A stretch of 64,000 nucleotides of DNA from Rhodobacter capsulatus (GTDB lineage Bacteria > Pseudomonadota > Alphaproteobacteria > Rhodobacterales > Rhodobacteraceae), in the NCBI RefSeq assembly GCF_003254295.1, contig NZ_QKZO01000008.1, forward strand, positions 124,001-188,000, written 5' to 3'. Shown piece by piece: positions 1 to 8,540 of the stretch; position 1 is the stretch's first letter; each line of letters opens with the position of its first letter. Position numbers and translations under genes: made by a program. Below the pieces are notes generated by a model, which worked only from the letters and a program-made list of their open reading frames with translations, had not been told where the DNA came from and did no database searches.

Positions 1-1430
1 GGGCCACCAAGGAAGGCTCGATCGAGGAGACCGCGCTCAAGACCAACCTTGAGGCCTCCGAGGAGATCAGCCGTCAGCTGCGGCTGCGCGACCTGGCCGG
101 TCTGATCGTCATCGACTTCATCGACATGGAAGAGCGGAAGAACAACGCCGCCGTCGAGAAGCGTCTGAAAGAGAAGCTGAAAACCGACCGCGCGCGGATT
201 CAGGTCGGCCGGATCTCGGGCTTTGGCCTGATGGAGATGTCGCGCCAGCGGCTGCGTCCGGGGATGCTGGAATCGACCACGCAGCCCTGCCCGCATTGCC
301 ACGGCACCGGGCTGATCCGCTCGGATGACAGCCTCGCGCTGCAGGTTCTGCGCGCCATCGAGGAAGAGGGCACGCGCAAGCGGAGCCGCGAGGTGCTGGT
401 GAAGTGCCCGGTCGCGGTGGCCAACTATCTGATGAACGCCAAGCGCGAGCATATTGCCAGCATCGAGGCGCGCTACGGCATGGCGGTGCGGATCGAGGCC
501 GATCCGACGCTGGTCAGCCCCGATTTCAGCATCGAGAAGTTCAAGACCGCGACCCGGATCGTGCCCGAGGTGCATAGCGCCGCGGTGCATGCCAGCGCCG
601 AGCTGATGGCCGAGATCGACGAGGAAGAGATCGTCGAGGAGGAAGAGGACGAGGTCGAAGAGGCCGCGCCCGCGGTGGCTGTGGCCGCGACGGGCGAGCC
701 GGGCGAAGGCTCGCCGAAGAAAAAGAAACGTCGCCGTCGGCGGCGGAAGAAAAACGGCGCTCCGGGCGGGACCGATCTGGCGGCCGAGGGCGACGAGGGG
801 GATGACGGCGAGGACGACGGCGAGGACGAGGGCGACGACGCCTCGGACGAGGAAGCCGCCGAAGACGCCGCCCGCGCCGCGGCTGCGGCCGAGCTGGCCG
901 ATGTGAGCCTGCCGGTGCTGGACGCCGAAGCGGAGGTGCAGGCTCCCGTGGCCGAAGCGGCCGCCGCGCCGGAAGCCGCGCCCGAAGAGCCGGCGCCGAA
1001 GCCGAGCCGGTCGCGGTCGCGGTCGAGCAAGGCGAAGAAAGAGGCCGAGGCCGTCGACGGCGTGGAAGCGCCGGTGAAGAAGACCCGGACCCGCACCACT
1101 TCGAAGGCGAAGAAGGAAGCCGAGGCGGCCGCGGCGGCAGCTGCAGCCGCAGCGGAAGCCCCGGTTGCCGAGGCTGCGCCCGAAGCTGTCGAAGCGCCCG
1201 AAGCCTTGGCGCCGGTCGTCGCGCCGGTGAGCGAAGCCGCGCCCGAGAGCGTGGTCGAGAGCTTGGTCGAAACCGAAACGGCGCCGCAACCCGAGGTTGC
1301 GCCGCAACCCGAACCGGTGGCGGAAGCGGCCGCGGAAGTCGCGGTCGACTCCGAGCCGGAGGCCGAGAACGATCCGGACTCGCCCGAAGATCAGAAGCCG
1401 AAGAAACGCGGCTGGTGGTCGCTGGGCTGA
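1..1430 (+). CDS. rne: Ribonuclease E, C-terminal part (5' end outside window)
   Basis: The reading frame is open from base 3 and runs to TGA at 1428-1430, so the N-terminal S1 and 5'-sensor regions lie outside the window. RNase E is the endonuclease of mRNA decay and rRNA processing. The visible part starts in the DNase I-like subdomain (LRDLAGLIVIDFIDM, with the catalytic-site acidic residues). The Zn-link motif CPHCHGTG follows near base 290; it holds the tetramer together. From about base 640 the sequence becomes a disordered acidic and Ala/Pro-rich tail with a basic cluster (KKKKRRRRRRKK, about 720-755), which in this family is the RNA-binding and degradosome scaffold. The protein ends KKRGWWSLG. 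A strong terminator follows 22 bp after the stop. The family call is secure; what binds the tail is unknown. Confidence 0.95.
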   Translation, partial: ATKEGSIEETALKTNLEASEEISRQLRLRDLAGLIVIDFIDMEERKNNAAVEKRLKEKLKTDRARIQVGRISGFGLMEMSRQRLRPGMLESTTQPCPHCHGTGLIRSDDSLALQVLRAIEEEGTRKRSREVLVKCPVAVANYLMNAKREHIASIEARYGMAVRIEADPTLVSPDFSIEKFKTATRIVPEVHSAAVHASAELMAEIDEEEIVEEEEDEVEEAAPAVAVAATGEPGEGSPKKKKRRRRRRKKNGAPGGTDLAAEGDEGDDGEDDGEDEGDDASDEEAAEDAARAAAAAELADVSLPVLDAEAEVQAPVAEAAAAPEAAPEEPAPKPSRSRSRSSKAKKEAEAVDGVEAPVKKTRTRTTSKAKKEAEAAAAAAAAAAEAPVAEAAPEAVEAPEALAPVVAPVSEAAPESVVESLVETETAPQPEVAPQPEPVAEAAAEVAVDSEPEAENDPDSPEDQKPKKRGWWSLG

Positions 1431-1452
1431 GCCCAGCCGAACGGAAAACGGA

Positions 1453-1478
1453 AACGCCGGGCCTTGGCCCGGCGTTTT
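1453..1478 (+). terminator. Rho-independent terminator of rne
   Basis: A perfect 10-bp stem (1454-1463 with 1466-1475), rich in GC, is followed directly by TTTT. It lies 22 bp after the rne stop. The tusA-like gene on the other strand ends at 1512, so the two genes converge here. Confidence 0.85.
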
Positions 1479-1511
1479 GCATTTGTGGCTCAGGTGTGGG
1501 GCCGCTCAGTT

Positions 1512-1763
1512 CTAGGGATCGGGCCGGTCCGGGCCGCGTGCGACAGTATAGATCAGCACGCCCGCGACCTCCCGGGCCGAGACGAGGCGATGGCCGGATT
1601 GGGCGCAGAAATGCGGCACGTCGATCCAGCTGGCGCGGTCGGTTGCCTGGATCTCGACCACCGCCCCCTCGGGCAGACCGCGCAGGGCCTTGGCCAGCCG
1701 CAGCACCGGCAGCGGGCACAAAAGGCCGCGCAGATCGAGCGAAAGGGCAGGGGGCGTCGTCAT
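1512..1763 (-). CDS. TusA/SirA-family sulfurtransferase
   Basis: This 83-residue protein has the full TusA fold length. It carries the family motif DLRGLLCPLPVLRLAKAL near residue 10, in which the Cys of CPxP carries the persulfide. TusA proteins pass sulfur from cysteine desulfurase or related donors to tRNA-modifying or cofactor pathways in the cytosol; the partner here cannot be told from the sequence. The gene is divergent from ccdA with a 91-bp gap, so both promoters should lie there. Which TusA paralogue this is (TusA, YeeD-like or YedF-like) is not decided. Confidence 0.85.
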   Translation of the reverse strand: MTTPPALSLDLRGLLCPLPVLRLAKALRGLPEGAVVEIQATDRASWIDVPHFCAQSGHRLVSAREVAGVLIYTVARGPDRPDP

Positions 1764-1854
1764 GAGGCGGGCCTAACGCCCGGGCGCGGCCCTGTCCACG
1801 GCAATGTGAGCCGTGCCCCGGTGACGCCGGGCCGCAGCCCTGCTAAAAGGATGC

Positions 1855-2613
1855 ATGACGCCGACCGACCTGATCTTCGACGCGGGCTTTCTGACCGCCG
1901 CGGCCACCGCCTTCGCCGCGGGGTTCCTGTCTTTCCTCAGCCCCTGCGTGCTGCCGATCGTGCCGCCCTATCTGGCCTATATGGGCGGGGTGACGGTCAG
2001 CGACATGGGGACGGGGCGGCCTTCGGCGCGGGGGCGGGTGCTGCTGGCGGCGCTGTTCTTCGTGCTGGGCCTGTCGACCGTGTTCCTGATGATGGGGCTT
2101 GGGGCCTCGGCGCTGGGGCAGGCCTTGGGCGCCTGGAAGGACACGCTGGCCAGGGTCTCGGGCCTGGTCGTGATGATCTTTGGCGCGCATTTCATCGGTG
2201 TCTATCGAATCGGCTTTCTTGACCGCGAGATGCGCTTTGACACCGGCGATCAGGGCGGCTCGGCGCTTGGCGCCTATCTGCTGGGCCTGGCCTTCGCCTT
2301 CGGCTGGACGCCCTGCCTTGGCCCGGTGCTGGGCACGATCGCCTCGATGGCGATGGTCGAGGGCACGATCGGCCGCGGCATGGCGCTGCTGTCCGCCTAT
2401 GCGGCGGGGCTTGGCCTGCCTTTCCTGATCGTCGCCGCGTTCTTCCCCAGCCTGGGCGGGGCGCTGGCCTTCATGCGCCGCAACATGGGCCGGATCGAGA
2501 AGATCTCGGGCCTGCTGCTCTGGACGATCGGGCTGATGATGCTGACCGGGCAGCTGTCGGATCTGTCGTTCTGGCTGCTTGACACCTTCCCGGCGCTGGC
2601 CGAGCTGGGCTGA
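1855..2613 (+). CDS. ccdA: Cytochrome c biogenesis protein CcdA
   Basis: This 252-residue membrane protein has about six transmembrane helices. The two signature Cys motifs are present: SFLSPCVLPIVPP near residue 26 and GWTPCLGPVLG near residue 152. CcdA (the DsbD transmembrane core) carries electrons from cytosolic thioredoxin across the inner membrane to periplasmic thioredoxin-like proteins that keep apocytochrome c and CcmG reduced. The start is supported by AAAAGG just upstream of ATG. It stands alone, upstream of PBP1A. Confidence 0.92.
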   Translation: MTPTDLIFDAGFLTAAATAFAAGFLSFLSPCVLPIVPPYLAYMGGVTVSDMGTGRPSARGRVLLAALFFVLGLSTVFLMMGLGASALGQALGAWKDTLARVSGLVVMIFGAHFIGVYRIGFLDREMRFDTGDQGGSALGAYLLGLAFAFGWTPCLGPVLGTIASMAMVEGTIGRGMALLSAYAAGLGLPFLIVAAFFPSLGGALAFMRRNMGRIEKISGLLLWTIGLMMLTGQLSDLSFWLLDTFPALAELG

Positions 2614-2724
2614 GCCCGGCGGGTTCCCGCGGGCGGCCCGGGCTAAACAGGAACTTGCTTTGACCCGATCTGTGCCCCGCGCTATAGGGGCGGCAACGGG
2701 CCAGATGGCCTTTGGGGGTGCTCC

Positions 2725-5286
2725 TTGATCCGCTTCGTCCTGTCTTCGCTTGGGGGGATCTTCTCCTGGATCGTCACCGCGCTTTTCTTTGTCGCGCTGA
2801 CCATCGGCGGCATCTTCTACATGTATTCGCGCAACCTGCCGAGCCATGAGCAGCTGGCGCAATACAGCCCGAAGACGATCAGCCGGATCTATTCCGGCGA
2901 GGGCCGGTTGATCGACGAATTCGCCCAGGAGCGCCGGATTTTCGTGCCGATCCAGGACATTCCCGACATCGTCAAGGAAGCCTTCGTTTCGGCCGAGGAC
3001 CAGAATTTCTACATCCACAAGGGCTATGATGCCCAAGGCATGGTTTCGGCGCTTTATGCGGCGGTGAAATCGGGCGGGCGCGACATGCGCGGGGCCTCGA
3101 CGATCACGCAGCAGGTGATGAAGAACTTCCTGCTCGACGGCTCCCGCTCGGCCGAGCGCAAGATCAAGGAACTGATCCTCGCCTCGCGCGTCGAGCAGGC
3201 CTTGTCCAAGGACCGCATCCTCGAGCTTTACCTGAACGAGATCTTCCTTGGGCAAAACTCTTATGGCGTCGCCGCGGCGGCGCAGACCTATTTCAACAAG
3301 CCCCTGACCGCGCTGACGATTTCCGAGGCGGCCTATCTGGCGGCGCTGCCGAAGAAACCGGCCGAGCTGCATCCGGTGCGCAACTACGAAGAGGCGCGGC
3401 TGCGGCGCAACTACGTGCTTCGGCGGCTGTTCGAGGACGGCCATATCACGAAAGCGCAGATGGAGGCCGAACAGGCGACCGAGCTGCGCACGGTGCAGCG
3501 CGGCGATTACGAGACCTTCCGGCAGGCGCTGCCGCCGCGCGACTATTTCACCGACGAGATCCGCCGCCAGCTCTCGAAAAGCTTCGGGCAGGATGAATTC
3601 TTCGGCGGCGGTCTGACGATCCGGGCGACGGTCGATCCGAAGCTGCAACGCCAGGCGGCGAAGGCGCTGCAGGAGGCGCTTGAGAAATACGACCGCGGCC
3701 AGGGGATCTGGCGCGGCACCGGGGTGAGGATTGCCGCCGACCAGCTGGGTGACGAGGCGGGCTGGCGCGCGGCGCTGGCCGCGGTGCCGACCGACAAGGC
3801 ACCGCGCGATGTCGAGGGCTGGCATGTGGCGGTGGTGCTGGAGCTGACCGACAAGGAGGCCCGCATCGGCATCGAGGGCGTGGAGGAAGACGCCGACGGC
3901 CACTGGATCCCGGCCAATGACGTGACCTGGGCGCGCAAGCGGCTGGCGGATGGCAAGCTGGGGGTGCGCGCGAAACGGGCCTCGGATCTGGTCGATGTGG
4001 GCGATGTCGTGCTGGTGCGCGCGGTGACGAAGGACGCGGATGGCAGTTTCCAGCGCTGGTCGCTGCGGCAGGTGCCGATCGTTGGCGGCGCATTCGTCGC
4101 GATGGACGTGCATACCGGGCGCGTGCTGGCGATGCAGGGCGGCTTTTCCTATCAGGCCTCGGTCTTCAACCGCGCGACGCAGGCGATGCGGCAGCCGGGC
4201 TCGAACTTCAAGCCCTTCGTCTATGCGGCGGCGCTGGACAGCGGCTTCAGCCCCGAGACGATCGTCGTCGACGCGCCGATCGAGGTCGATACGCCGCAGG
4301 GCCTGTGGCGGCCGAAGAATGCCTCGAACAAATACTATGGCCCGACGCCGTTGCGCACCGGGCTGGAGCAGTCGCGCAACCTGATGACGGTGCGGATCGC
4401 GCAGGAAGTCGGCATGGATGTCGTCGCGGGCTATGCCGAACGGTTCGGGGTCTATGATCCGATGGGACAGTTTCTGGCCAATTCGCTCGGCTCGCAGGAA
4501 ACCACGATGTACAAGCTGATTTCGGCCTATGCGATGTTCGCCAATGGCGGGCAAAGGGTGGAGCCGACGCTGGTCGACCGGGTGCAGGACCGCTGGGGCC
4601 GCACGATCTATCGCCATGATGCGGCGACGACCTGCCCGGATTGCGGCACGCCGGAGCTGGCTGCGGGGCTGGGGCCGCGGGTGCGCGCCGACCGTGAACA
4701 GGTGATCAATGCGATCACCGCCTATCAGATGATCTCGCTGATGGAAGGCGCGGTGAAACGCGGCACCGGGACCGGGGTGAACCTGCCGGTGCCGGTGGCG
4801 GGCAAGACCGGGACGACGAATGACGCCAAGGACGTGTGGTTCACCGGCTTCACCTCGAACATCGTCGCATCCTGCTACATGGGCTATGACCAGCCGCGCA
4901 CGCTGGGGCCGGGGGCCTATGGCGGCACGCTCTGCGTGCCGGTGTTCAACGATTTCATGCAGGAAGCGGTGAAGGATTACGGCGGCGCGGCCTTCAAGGT
5001 GCCGCCGGGGGGCTATTGGCAGAAATACAACCGCTTCACCGGCGAGAAACTGCCCGACGACGCCACCGGCGATTTCGTGCAGGCGGAATATCTGCGCGAG
5101 GGGCAGGAGATGCTCTCGCTGGGGCAGATCGTCGATGGCGGTTTCGCGATGGGTGAAAACTTGCCGCTGTTCGCGCAGGGCGAGACTGACACCGACACGA
5201 CGGCGGTGACGACCTCGACCGGGGAACAGCGGGTGATCCCGAAGAAGGCGACGTTCGGATCTTTGTCCGCCGGCGGTCTTTACTGA
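2725..5286 (+). CDS. mrcA: Penicillin-binding protein 1A (bifunctional glycosyltransferase/transpeptidase)
   Basis: An 853-residue class A PBP. It begins with TTG, preceded by a GGGGGT ribosome-binding site. An N-terminal membrane anchor (about residues 8-32) is followed by the GT51 domain with EDQNFYIHKG, GASTITQQVMKNF and RILELYLNEIFLG. An OB-like insert lies near residues 320-420. The transpeptidase domain has the S-x-x-K site in QPGSNFKPF, S-R-N in LEQSRNL, and K-T-G in AGKTGTTNDAKDVWF. It polymerises and cross-links peptidoglycan in the periplasm. It is followed by an intergenic repeat region and not by an operon partner. Confidence 0.95.
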   Translation: MIRFVLSSLGGIFSWIVTALFFVALTIGGIFYMYSRNLPSHEQLAQYSPKTISRIYSGEGRLIDEFAQERRIFVPIQDIPDIVKEAFVSAEDQNFYIHKGYDAQGMVSALYAAVKSGGRDMRGASTITQQVMKNFLLDGSRSAERKIKELILASRVEQALSKDRILELYLNEIFLGQNSYGVAAAAQTYFNKPLTALTISEAAYLAALPKKPAELHPVRNYEEARLRRNYVLRRLFEDGHITKAQMEAEQATELRTVQRGDYETFRQALPPRDYFTDEIRRQLSKSFGQDEFFGGGLTIRATVDPKLQRQAAKALQEALEKYDRGQGIWRGTGVRIAADQLGDEAGWRAALAAVPTDKAPRDVEGWHVAVVLELTDKEARIGIEGVEEDADGHWIPANDVTWARKRLADGKLGVRAKRASDLVDVGDVVLVRAVTKDADGSFQRWSLRQVPIVGGAFVAMDVHTGRVLAMQGGFSYQASVFNRATQAMRQPGSNFKPFVYAAALDSGFSPETIVVDAPIEVDTPQGLWRPKNASNKYYGPTPLRTGLEQSRNLMTVRIAQEVGMDVVAGYAERFGVYDPMGQFLANSLGSQETTMYKLISAYAMFANGGQRVEPTLVDRVQDRWGRTIYRHDAATTCPDCGTPELAAGLGPRVRADREQVINAITAYQMISLMEGAVKRGTGTGVNLPVPVAGKTGTTNDAKDVWFTGFTSNIVASCYMGYDQPRTLGPGAYGGTLCVPVFNDFMQEAVKDYGGAAFKVPPGGYWQKYNRFTGEKLPDDATGDFVQAEYLREGQEMLSLGQIVDGGFAMGENLPLFAQGETDTDTTAVTTSTGEQRVIPKKATFGSLSAGGLY

Positions 5287-5492
5287 GGGATTTCGCCGAG
5301 GCGATGCCTCGGCGACCCGCCGGGGGCTCCGCCCCCGGACCCCCGGGATATTTGGACCAAGGCGAAAGCAGCCGGGGCGGCTGGTGATCCGGGTCCCCGC
5401 ATGCGCGCCCCGGCTTTTTCTTGGCGCAAATACGCCGGGGGTGCGGGGGCGGAGCCCCCGCCCGGGTCGCCGCGCCTGCGCGGCGAAATTCC
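5287..5492. repeat. Inverted pair of GC-rich intergenic repeats
   Basis: Two related copies of about 75 bp face each other: 5287-5362 (forward) and 5420-5492 (reverse). Each contains, in order, TTTCGCCG, a short GC palindrome, CGGCGACCCG, a GGGGGCTCCGCCCCC hairpin, a run ending ACCCCCGG, and ATATTTG/GTATTTG..CCAAG. The ~57 bp between them include CCGGGGCGGC. Another pair lies at 45.92-46.02 kb. The elements look like a dispersed genomic family placed after genes; their function is unknown. No gene was seen in 5287-5608. Confidence 0.8.
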
Positions 5493-5559
5493 TCTCCGCC
5501 ATCGGCCGATCCGAGCGGCGGGCTGCGCGTCGATGCCGCCTTTGGCGGAGGCCACGCCG

Positions 5560-5583
5560 AAAAAGGGGCCCCGCAGGGCCCCA
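5560..5583 (-). terminator. Terminator of the small gene at 5609-5761
   Basis: Read on the minus strand, GGGGCCC-TGC-GGGGCCCC is followed by TTTTT. It starts about 26 bp after the stop codon of the 50-residue gene, which supports that gene as a real transcription unit. Confidence 0.75.
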
Positions 5584-5608
5584 GGTTTCGCGACGATGCG
5601 AAGGGAGG

Positions 5609-5761
5609 TCAGTGACCACGGACCGCGCGATGCGCGAGATCTGCGGCATCCTGCGGCGAAATCCCCAGATCGCGGCTCAGCCGGGCGATCTCGGCGCGGG
5701 TGCGCCGATAACGGGTCCGGCGTTCGGCAGAGGCGATCAGGCGGGAGAGGGGGCGTTTCAT
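5609..5761 (-). CDS. Small basic protein, DUF1127-like
   Basis: A 50-codon frame running from ATG at 5761 to TGA at 5609. It encodes a basic, helical, Arg-rich peptide that starts MKRPLSRLIASAERRTRYRR and ends DLAHRAVRGH. The pattern resembles DUF1127-type small proteins of Rhodobacterales (Arg-rich helix, then a LSRDLGIS turn and a second helix); some members of that family bind RNA or affect small-molecule uptake. The match is from memory of the pattern only. Support comes from a rho-independent terminator directly downstream. The ribosome-binding site is weak. The gene sits between a repeat pair and gap. Confidence 0.6.
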   Translation of the reverse strand: MKRPLSRLIASAERRTRYRRTRAEIARLSRDLGISPQDAADLAHRAVRGH

Positions 5762-5883
5762 CTTTCAGGTCCGGGTGGTCAGTTTTCTTGACCGGAATAT
5801 GCGCTTCCCGGGGGCGCCCGACAACCGAGGTTCCGGCAATGCCGCGATGCGGCCCCTGCAAGGGGTGTTTGTAGCATGCGAAA

Positions 5884-5905
5884 GGGGCAGCCCTGCGGCT
5901 GCCCC
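5884..5905 (-). terminator. Terminator of gap
   Basis: A perfect 9-bp stem (GGGGCAGCC / GGCTGCCCC) with a 4-base loop, followed on the minus strand by TTTC. It lies 24 bp beyond the gap stop codon. Confidence 0.75.
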
Positions 5906-5928
5906 CTGAAACGTTCCGGATCTTGCGA

Positions 5929-6930
5929 TCAGATCAGCTTGCCCATCGCCACGGCGGTATCCGACATGCGGTTCGAGAAGCCCCATTCGTTGTCGTACCA
6001 GGTCAGGATGCGCACCATCGTGCCCTCCATCACCTTGGTCTGGTCCATGTGGAAGACCGAGGAATGCGGGTCATGGTTGAAGTCCGTCGACACGTTCGGC
6101 TGGTCGGTGAAGCCGAGGATGCCCTTGAGCGGGCCATTGGCCGCCGCACGGATCGCCTCGTTCACCTCGGCGACGGTGGTGGCGCGCTTGGCTTCGAACA
6201 CGAGATCCACGACCGAGACATTCGGCGTCGGCACGCGGATCGCGACGCCGTCGAGCTTGCCCTTGAGTTCCGGCAGCACGAGGCCGACGGCCTTGGCGGC
6301 GCCGGTCGAGGTCGGGATCATGCTGAGCGCCGCGGCGCGGGCGCGATACAGATCCTTGTGCATCGTGTCGAGCGTCGGCTGGTCACCGGTGTAGCTGTGG
6401 ATCGTCGTCATGAAGCCCTTTTCGATGCCGATCGCATCGTTGAGGACTTTCGCCACCGGCGACAGGCAGTTGGTGGTGCAGGACGCGTTCGAGACGATGA
6501 TGTCGTCTTTCGTCAGCGTGTCATGGTTGACGCCGAAGACGATGGTCTTGTCGGCATTGTCGCCGGGCGCCGAGATCAGCACGCGCTTCGAGCCGTTCTG
6601 CAGGTGGGCGGCGCATTTTTCCTTCGAGGTGAAGATGCCGGTGCATTCGAGCGCCACATCGACATCGCCCCAGGGCAGCTCGGCCGGGTTGCGGATCGCG
6701 GTGACCTTGATCGGGCCGCGGCCGACATCGATCCAGTCTTCACCCGTCGTCACCGTGGCCGGGAAACGGCCGTGAACGCTGTCGAAACGCAGCAGGTGGG
6801 CGTTGGTTTCCACCGGGCCGAGATCGTTGATCGCCACCACTTCGATATCGGTCCGTCCCGATTCGATGATCGCGCGCAGCACGTTGCGCCCGATGCGTCC
6901 GAATCCGTTGATCGCCACCTTCACCGCCAT
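5929..6930 (-). CDS. gap: Glyceraldehyde-3-phosphate dehydrogenase, type I
   Basis: This 333-residue protein is the usual length for the family. It has the NAD-binding [10 protein letters not shown] at the N-terminus, the catalytic [10 protein letters not shown] (nucleophilic Cys near residue 152) and [11 protein letters not shown] near the C-terminus. It oxidises glyceraldehyde 3-phosphate in glycolysis and runs in reverse in the Calvin cycle. The start at 6930 is chosen because AAAGGAGG lies 5 bp upstream; an in-frame ATG 27 bp further up has no such site. A strong terminator follows. Confidence 0.95.
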   Translation of the reverse strand: MAVKVAINGFGRIGRNVLRAIIESGRTDIEVVAINDLGPVETNAHLLRFDSVHGRFPATVTTGEDWIDVGRGPIKVTAIRNPAELPWGDVDVALECTGIFTSKEKCAAHLQNGSKRVLISAPGDNADKTIVFGVNHDTLTKDDIIVSNASCTTNCLSPVAKVLNDAIGIEKGFMTTIHSYTGDQPTLDTMHKDLYRARAAALSMIPTSTGAAKAVGLVLPELKGKLDGVAIRVPTPNVSVVDLVFEAKRATTVAEVNEAIRAAANGPLKGILGFTDQPNVSTDFNHDPHSSVFHMDQTKVMEGTMVRILTWYDNEWGFSNRMSDTAVAMGKLI

Positions 6931-7058
6931 CTCAGCCTCCTTTGGCTCGGTCCTCAAGTCGCCGCTACCTTGGTCAAGACGCCGGAAAGGTCAACAGAAG
7001 AAAGCAGTTTCGGCACAATTTCGACCCCGTGCCGGGGCTGTTGGCGCTCGCGCCAGCG

Positions 7059-7202
7059 CTAACGCCAGAAGGCGATCCAGTCGATCAGCAGAAAGGTCTT
7101 GCGGGCGAGGAACAGAAATCCCGCGCCCTGCCCGAAAACCGCATCGGCCAGAATGGCCAGAGCCAGAACCAGCCCCAGCCGGATCGCGATGGTATTGGTC
7201 AT
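7059..7202 (-). CDS. 47-residue membrane-like small protein upstream of gap
   Basis: ATG at 7202 to TAG at 7059. The peptide starts MTNTIAIRLGLVLALAILAD, followed by GAGFLFLARK and ending LIDWIAFWR. This gives one hydrophobic N-terminal helix and a second amphipathic aromatic segment, typical of a tiny inner-membrane protein. GGGGGCGG precedes the start. Similar short frames next to gap occur in related bacteria as far as I recall, but no function is known to me. It lies between fliG and gap in the same direction, 128 bp before the gap start. Confidence 0.65.
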   Translation of the reverse strand: MTNTIAIRLGLVLALAILADAVFGQGAGFLFLARKTFLLIDWIAFWR

Positions 7203-7304
7203 CTGCCGCCCCCGCTGTCAGGGCGGGGGCCGCTGCCCCGCCGCGCGCAGGATAGAGGAGGCCGCGGCCGGGGTGAAGCCCGGCCGGGCTGCGCGCGGGC
7301 CGGG

Positions 7305-8363
7305 TTATTCCGAATCCTCGGCGACGAGGAAGATCTCGCCCTTCGACTCGAGCTCGCGGATCGCGCTGACGATCTCGTTCATCGCCTCCTCGACATCCTT
7401 TTCCTTGACCTTGCCAAGGTTTGCCATCTCGTCGCGCAGGTTCTGCGCCATCCGTTGCGACATGTTCGCCAGGATGAATTCGGCCGATTTCGCACTGTCG
7501 CCCTTGGCGCCCGCCAGCGCCAGGATGAGCCGGGCCTGATCGACGGCGCGCAGGATCTTCGGGATGTCGCGCGGCTCGATCCGGGCATGGATGTTGGTGA
7601 AGGTGAAGATCGCCTTGCGCACCTGTTCGGCGAATTCCTTGTCGTCCTCTTCAAGCCCCTTGAGCACGGAATCGCGGGTGACGGCGGGCGAGAAGTTGAG
7701 GATCGCGCCGACGCGTTCCACCGGCCCGGTTTCAAAGGCCTTGACCGGCGCGGCATCGAGCTGATCGGCGAGCGCGGCGCCGATGCGCTGCACGGTCTCG
7801 GGCGCGACATTGCCGGTCAGCGACACCGCATAGGTCAGCCGCCGTGCCCGATCGGACGGCATCTTGCCCAGCAGTTCCGCCGATTTCGACACCGAAAGTT
7901 TCGAGAGCATCACCGCCCCCACCTCGATGCTTTCTTCCAGCAGCACCGGCAGCAGCACATCGGCCGAAAGCCCCGTCACCCGTTCCCACGGATCGGCGCG
8001 CGAGGTGCCGGTGGCCATGCGGCGGATCCGCGTCGCGGCCGAGGCCGAGAGCTGACCGTCCAGAAGTTTCAACGCCCCATCCAGCCCGCCGGGGAAGGCA
8101 AGCCCGACGGCTTCGAGTTCGGTGCAGAATTCCTCGACCACCTGATGCAGCGTGTCGCGATCGATCAGCCGCATCTGCGCGATCGATTCGGCCAGTTGCG
8201 TCTGCTGGTCGTCCGACAGTTCCATCAGCGGCAGCTTCTGCCCCTCCGACGACAAGAGCCGCACGATGATCGCAGCCTTTTGCCGCCGCGTCAGGGTCGG
8301 GCGTGTCGGCTGTCCGGGCATGGTCAACTGCCCGAGCGGCGATCTGGGGGTGATGGCGTTCAC
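7305..8363 (-). CDS. fliG: Flagellar motor switch protein FliG
   Basis: About 352 residues from a GTG start at 8363, which has GGAGA 6 bp upstream. An internal ATG at 8321 gives MPGQPTRPTLTRRQKAAII but has no clear ribosome-binding site. FliG sits on the MS ring and transmits torque from the stator to the rotor. Family features: an N-terminal helical domain (TRRQKAAIIVRLLSSEG), a middle domain, and a C-terminal domain (EFILANMSQRMAQNLRDEM, then VEEAMNEIVSAIRELESKG). It is separate from any other flagellar gene in the window, whereas fliG normally sits in a flagellar cluster. It could therefore be a paralogue or a dispersed component. Confidence 0.85.
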   Translation of the reverse strand: MNAITPRSPLGQLTMPGQPTRPTLTRRQKAAIIVRLLSSEGQKLPLMELSDDQQTQLAESIAQMRLIDRDTLHQVVEEFCTELEAVGLAFPGGLDGALKLLDGQLSASAATRIRRMATGTSRADPWERVTGLSADVLLPVLLEESIEVGAVMLSKLSVSKSAELLGKMPSDRARRLTYAVSLTGNVAPETVQRIGAALADQLDAAPVKAFETGPVERVGAILNFSPAVTRDSVLKGLEEDDKEFAEQVRKAIFTFTNIHARIEPRDIPKILRAVDQARLILALAGAKGDSAKSAEFILANMSQRMAQNLRDEMANLGKVKEKDVEEAMNEIVSAIRELESKGEIFLVAEDSE

Positions 8364-8426
8364 GAGCGTCTCCGATCCGTCTGTCCGGAGAGCTTCGCAG
8401 CAAGCGGTTAAACCGCGGTTAGCAAC

Positions 8427-8457
8427 GCCCGGGCAGGAGCAAAATACCTGCCCGGGC
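8427..8457. promoter_or_regulatory. Perfect 11-bp hairpin between purB and fliG
   Basis: GCCCGGGCAGG (8427-8437) pairs exactly with CCTGCCCGGGC (8447-8457) around a 9-base loop. It lies 64 bp after the purB stop and upstream of fliG, both on the minus strand. No T-run follows, so it may be a Rho-dependent stop, an RNA-stabilising stem or an attenuator ahead of fliG. Confidence 0.5.
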
Positions 8458-8475
8458 AAAGTGTTCCGTGCCGTC

Positions 8476-8540
8476 GCTTACGCGCCGAAGACGCGGGTTT
8501 TGCGTTTTGCGCTTTGCCGCTTACGCGCCAAAGACGCGGG
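8476..8540. repeat. 22-bp direct repeat at the purB 3' end
   Basis: 8476-8497 and 8519-8540 are the same 22-bp block (GCTTACGCGCC-A/G-AAGACGCGGG) with one mismatch, 43 bp apart. The right copy encodes the last codons and stop of purB. The left copy is a duplicated tail just beyond the stop. Confidence 0.7.

Noticed and set aside
1843-5649. A 1268-codon open frame on the minus strand
   Set aside because: Antisense of ccdA and PBP1A; composition is biased and no domain is seen.
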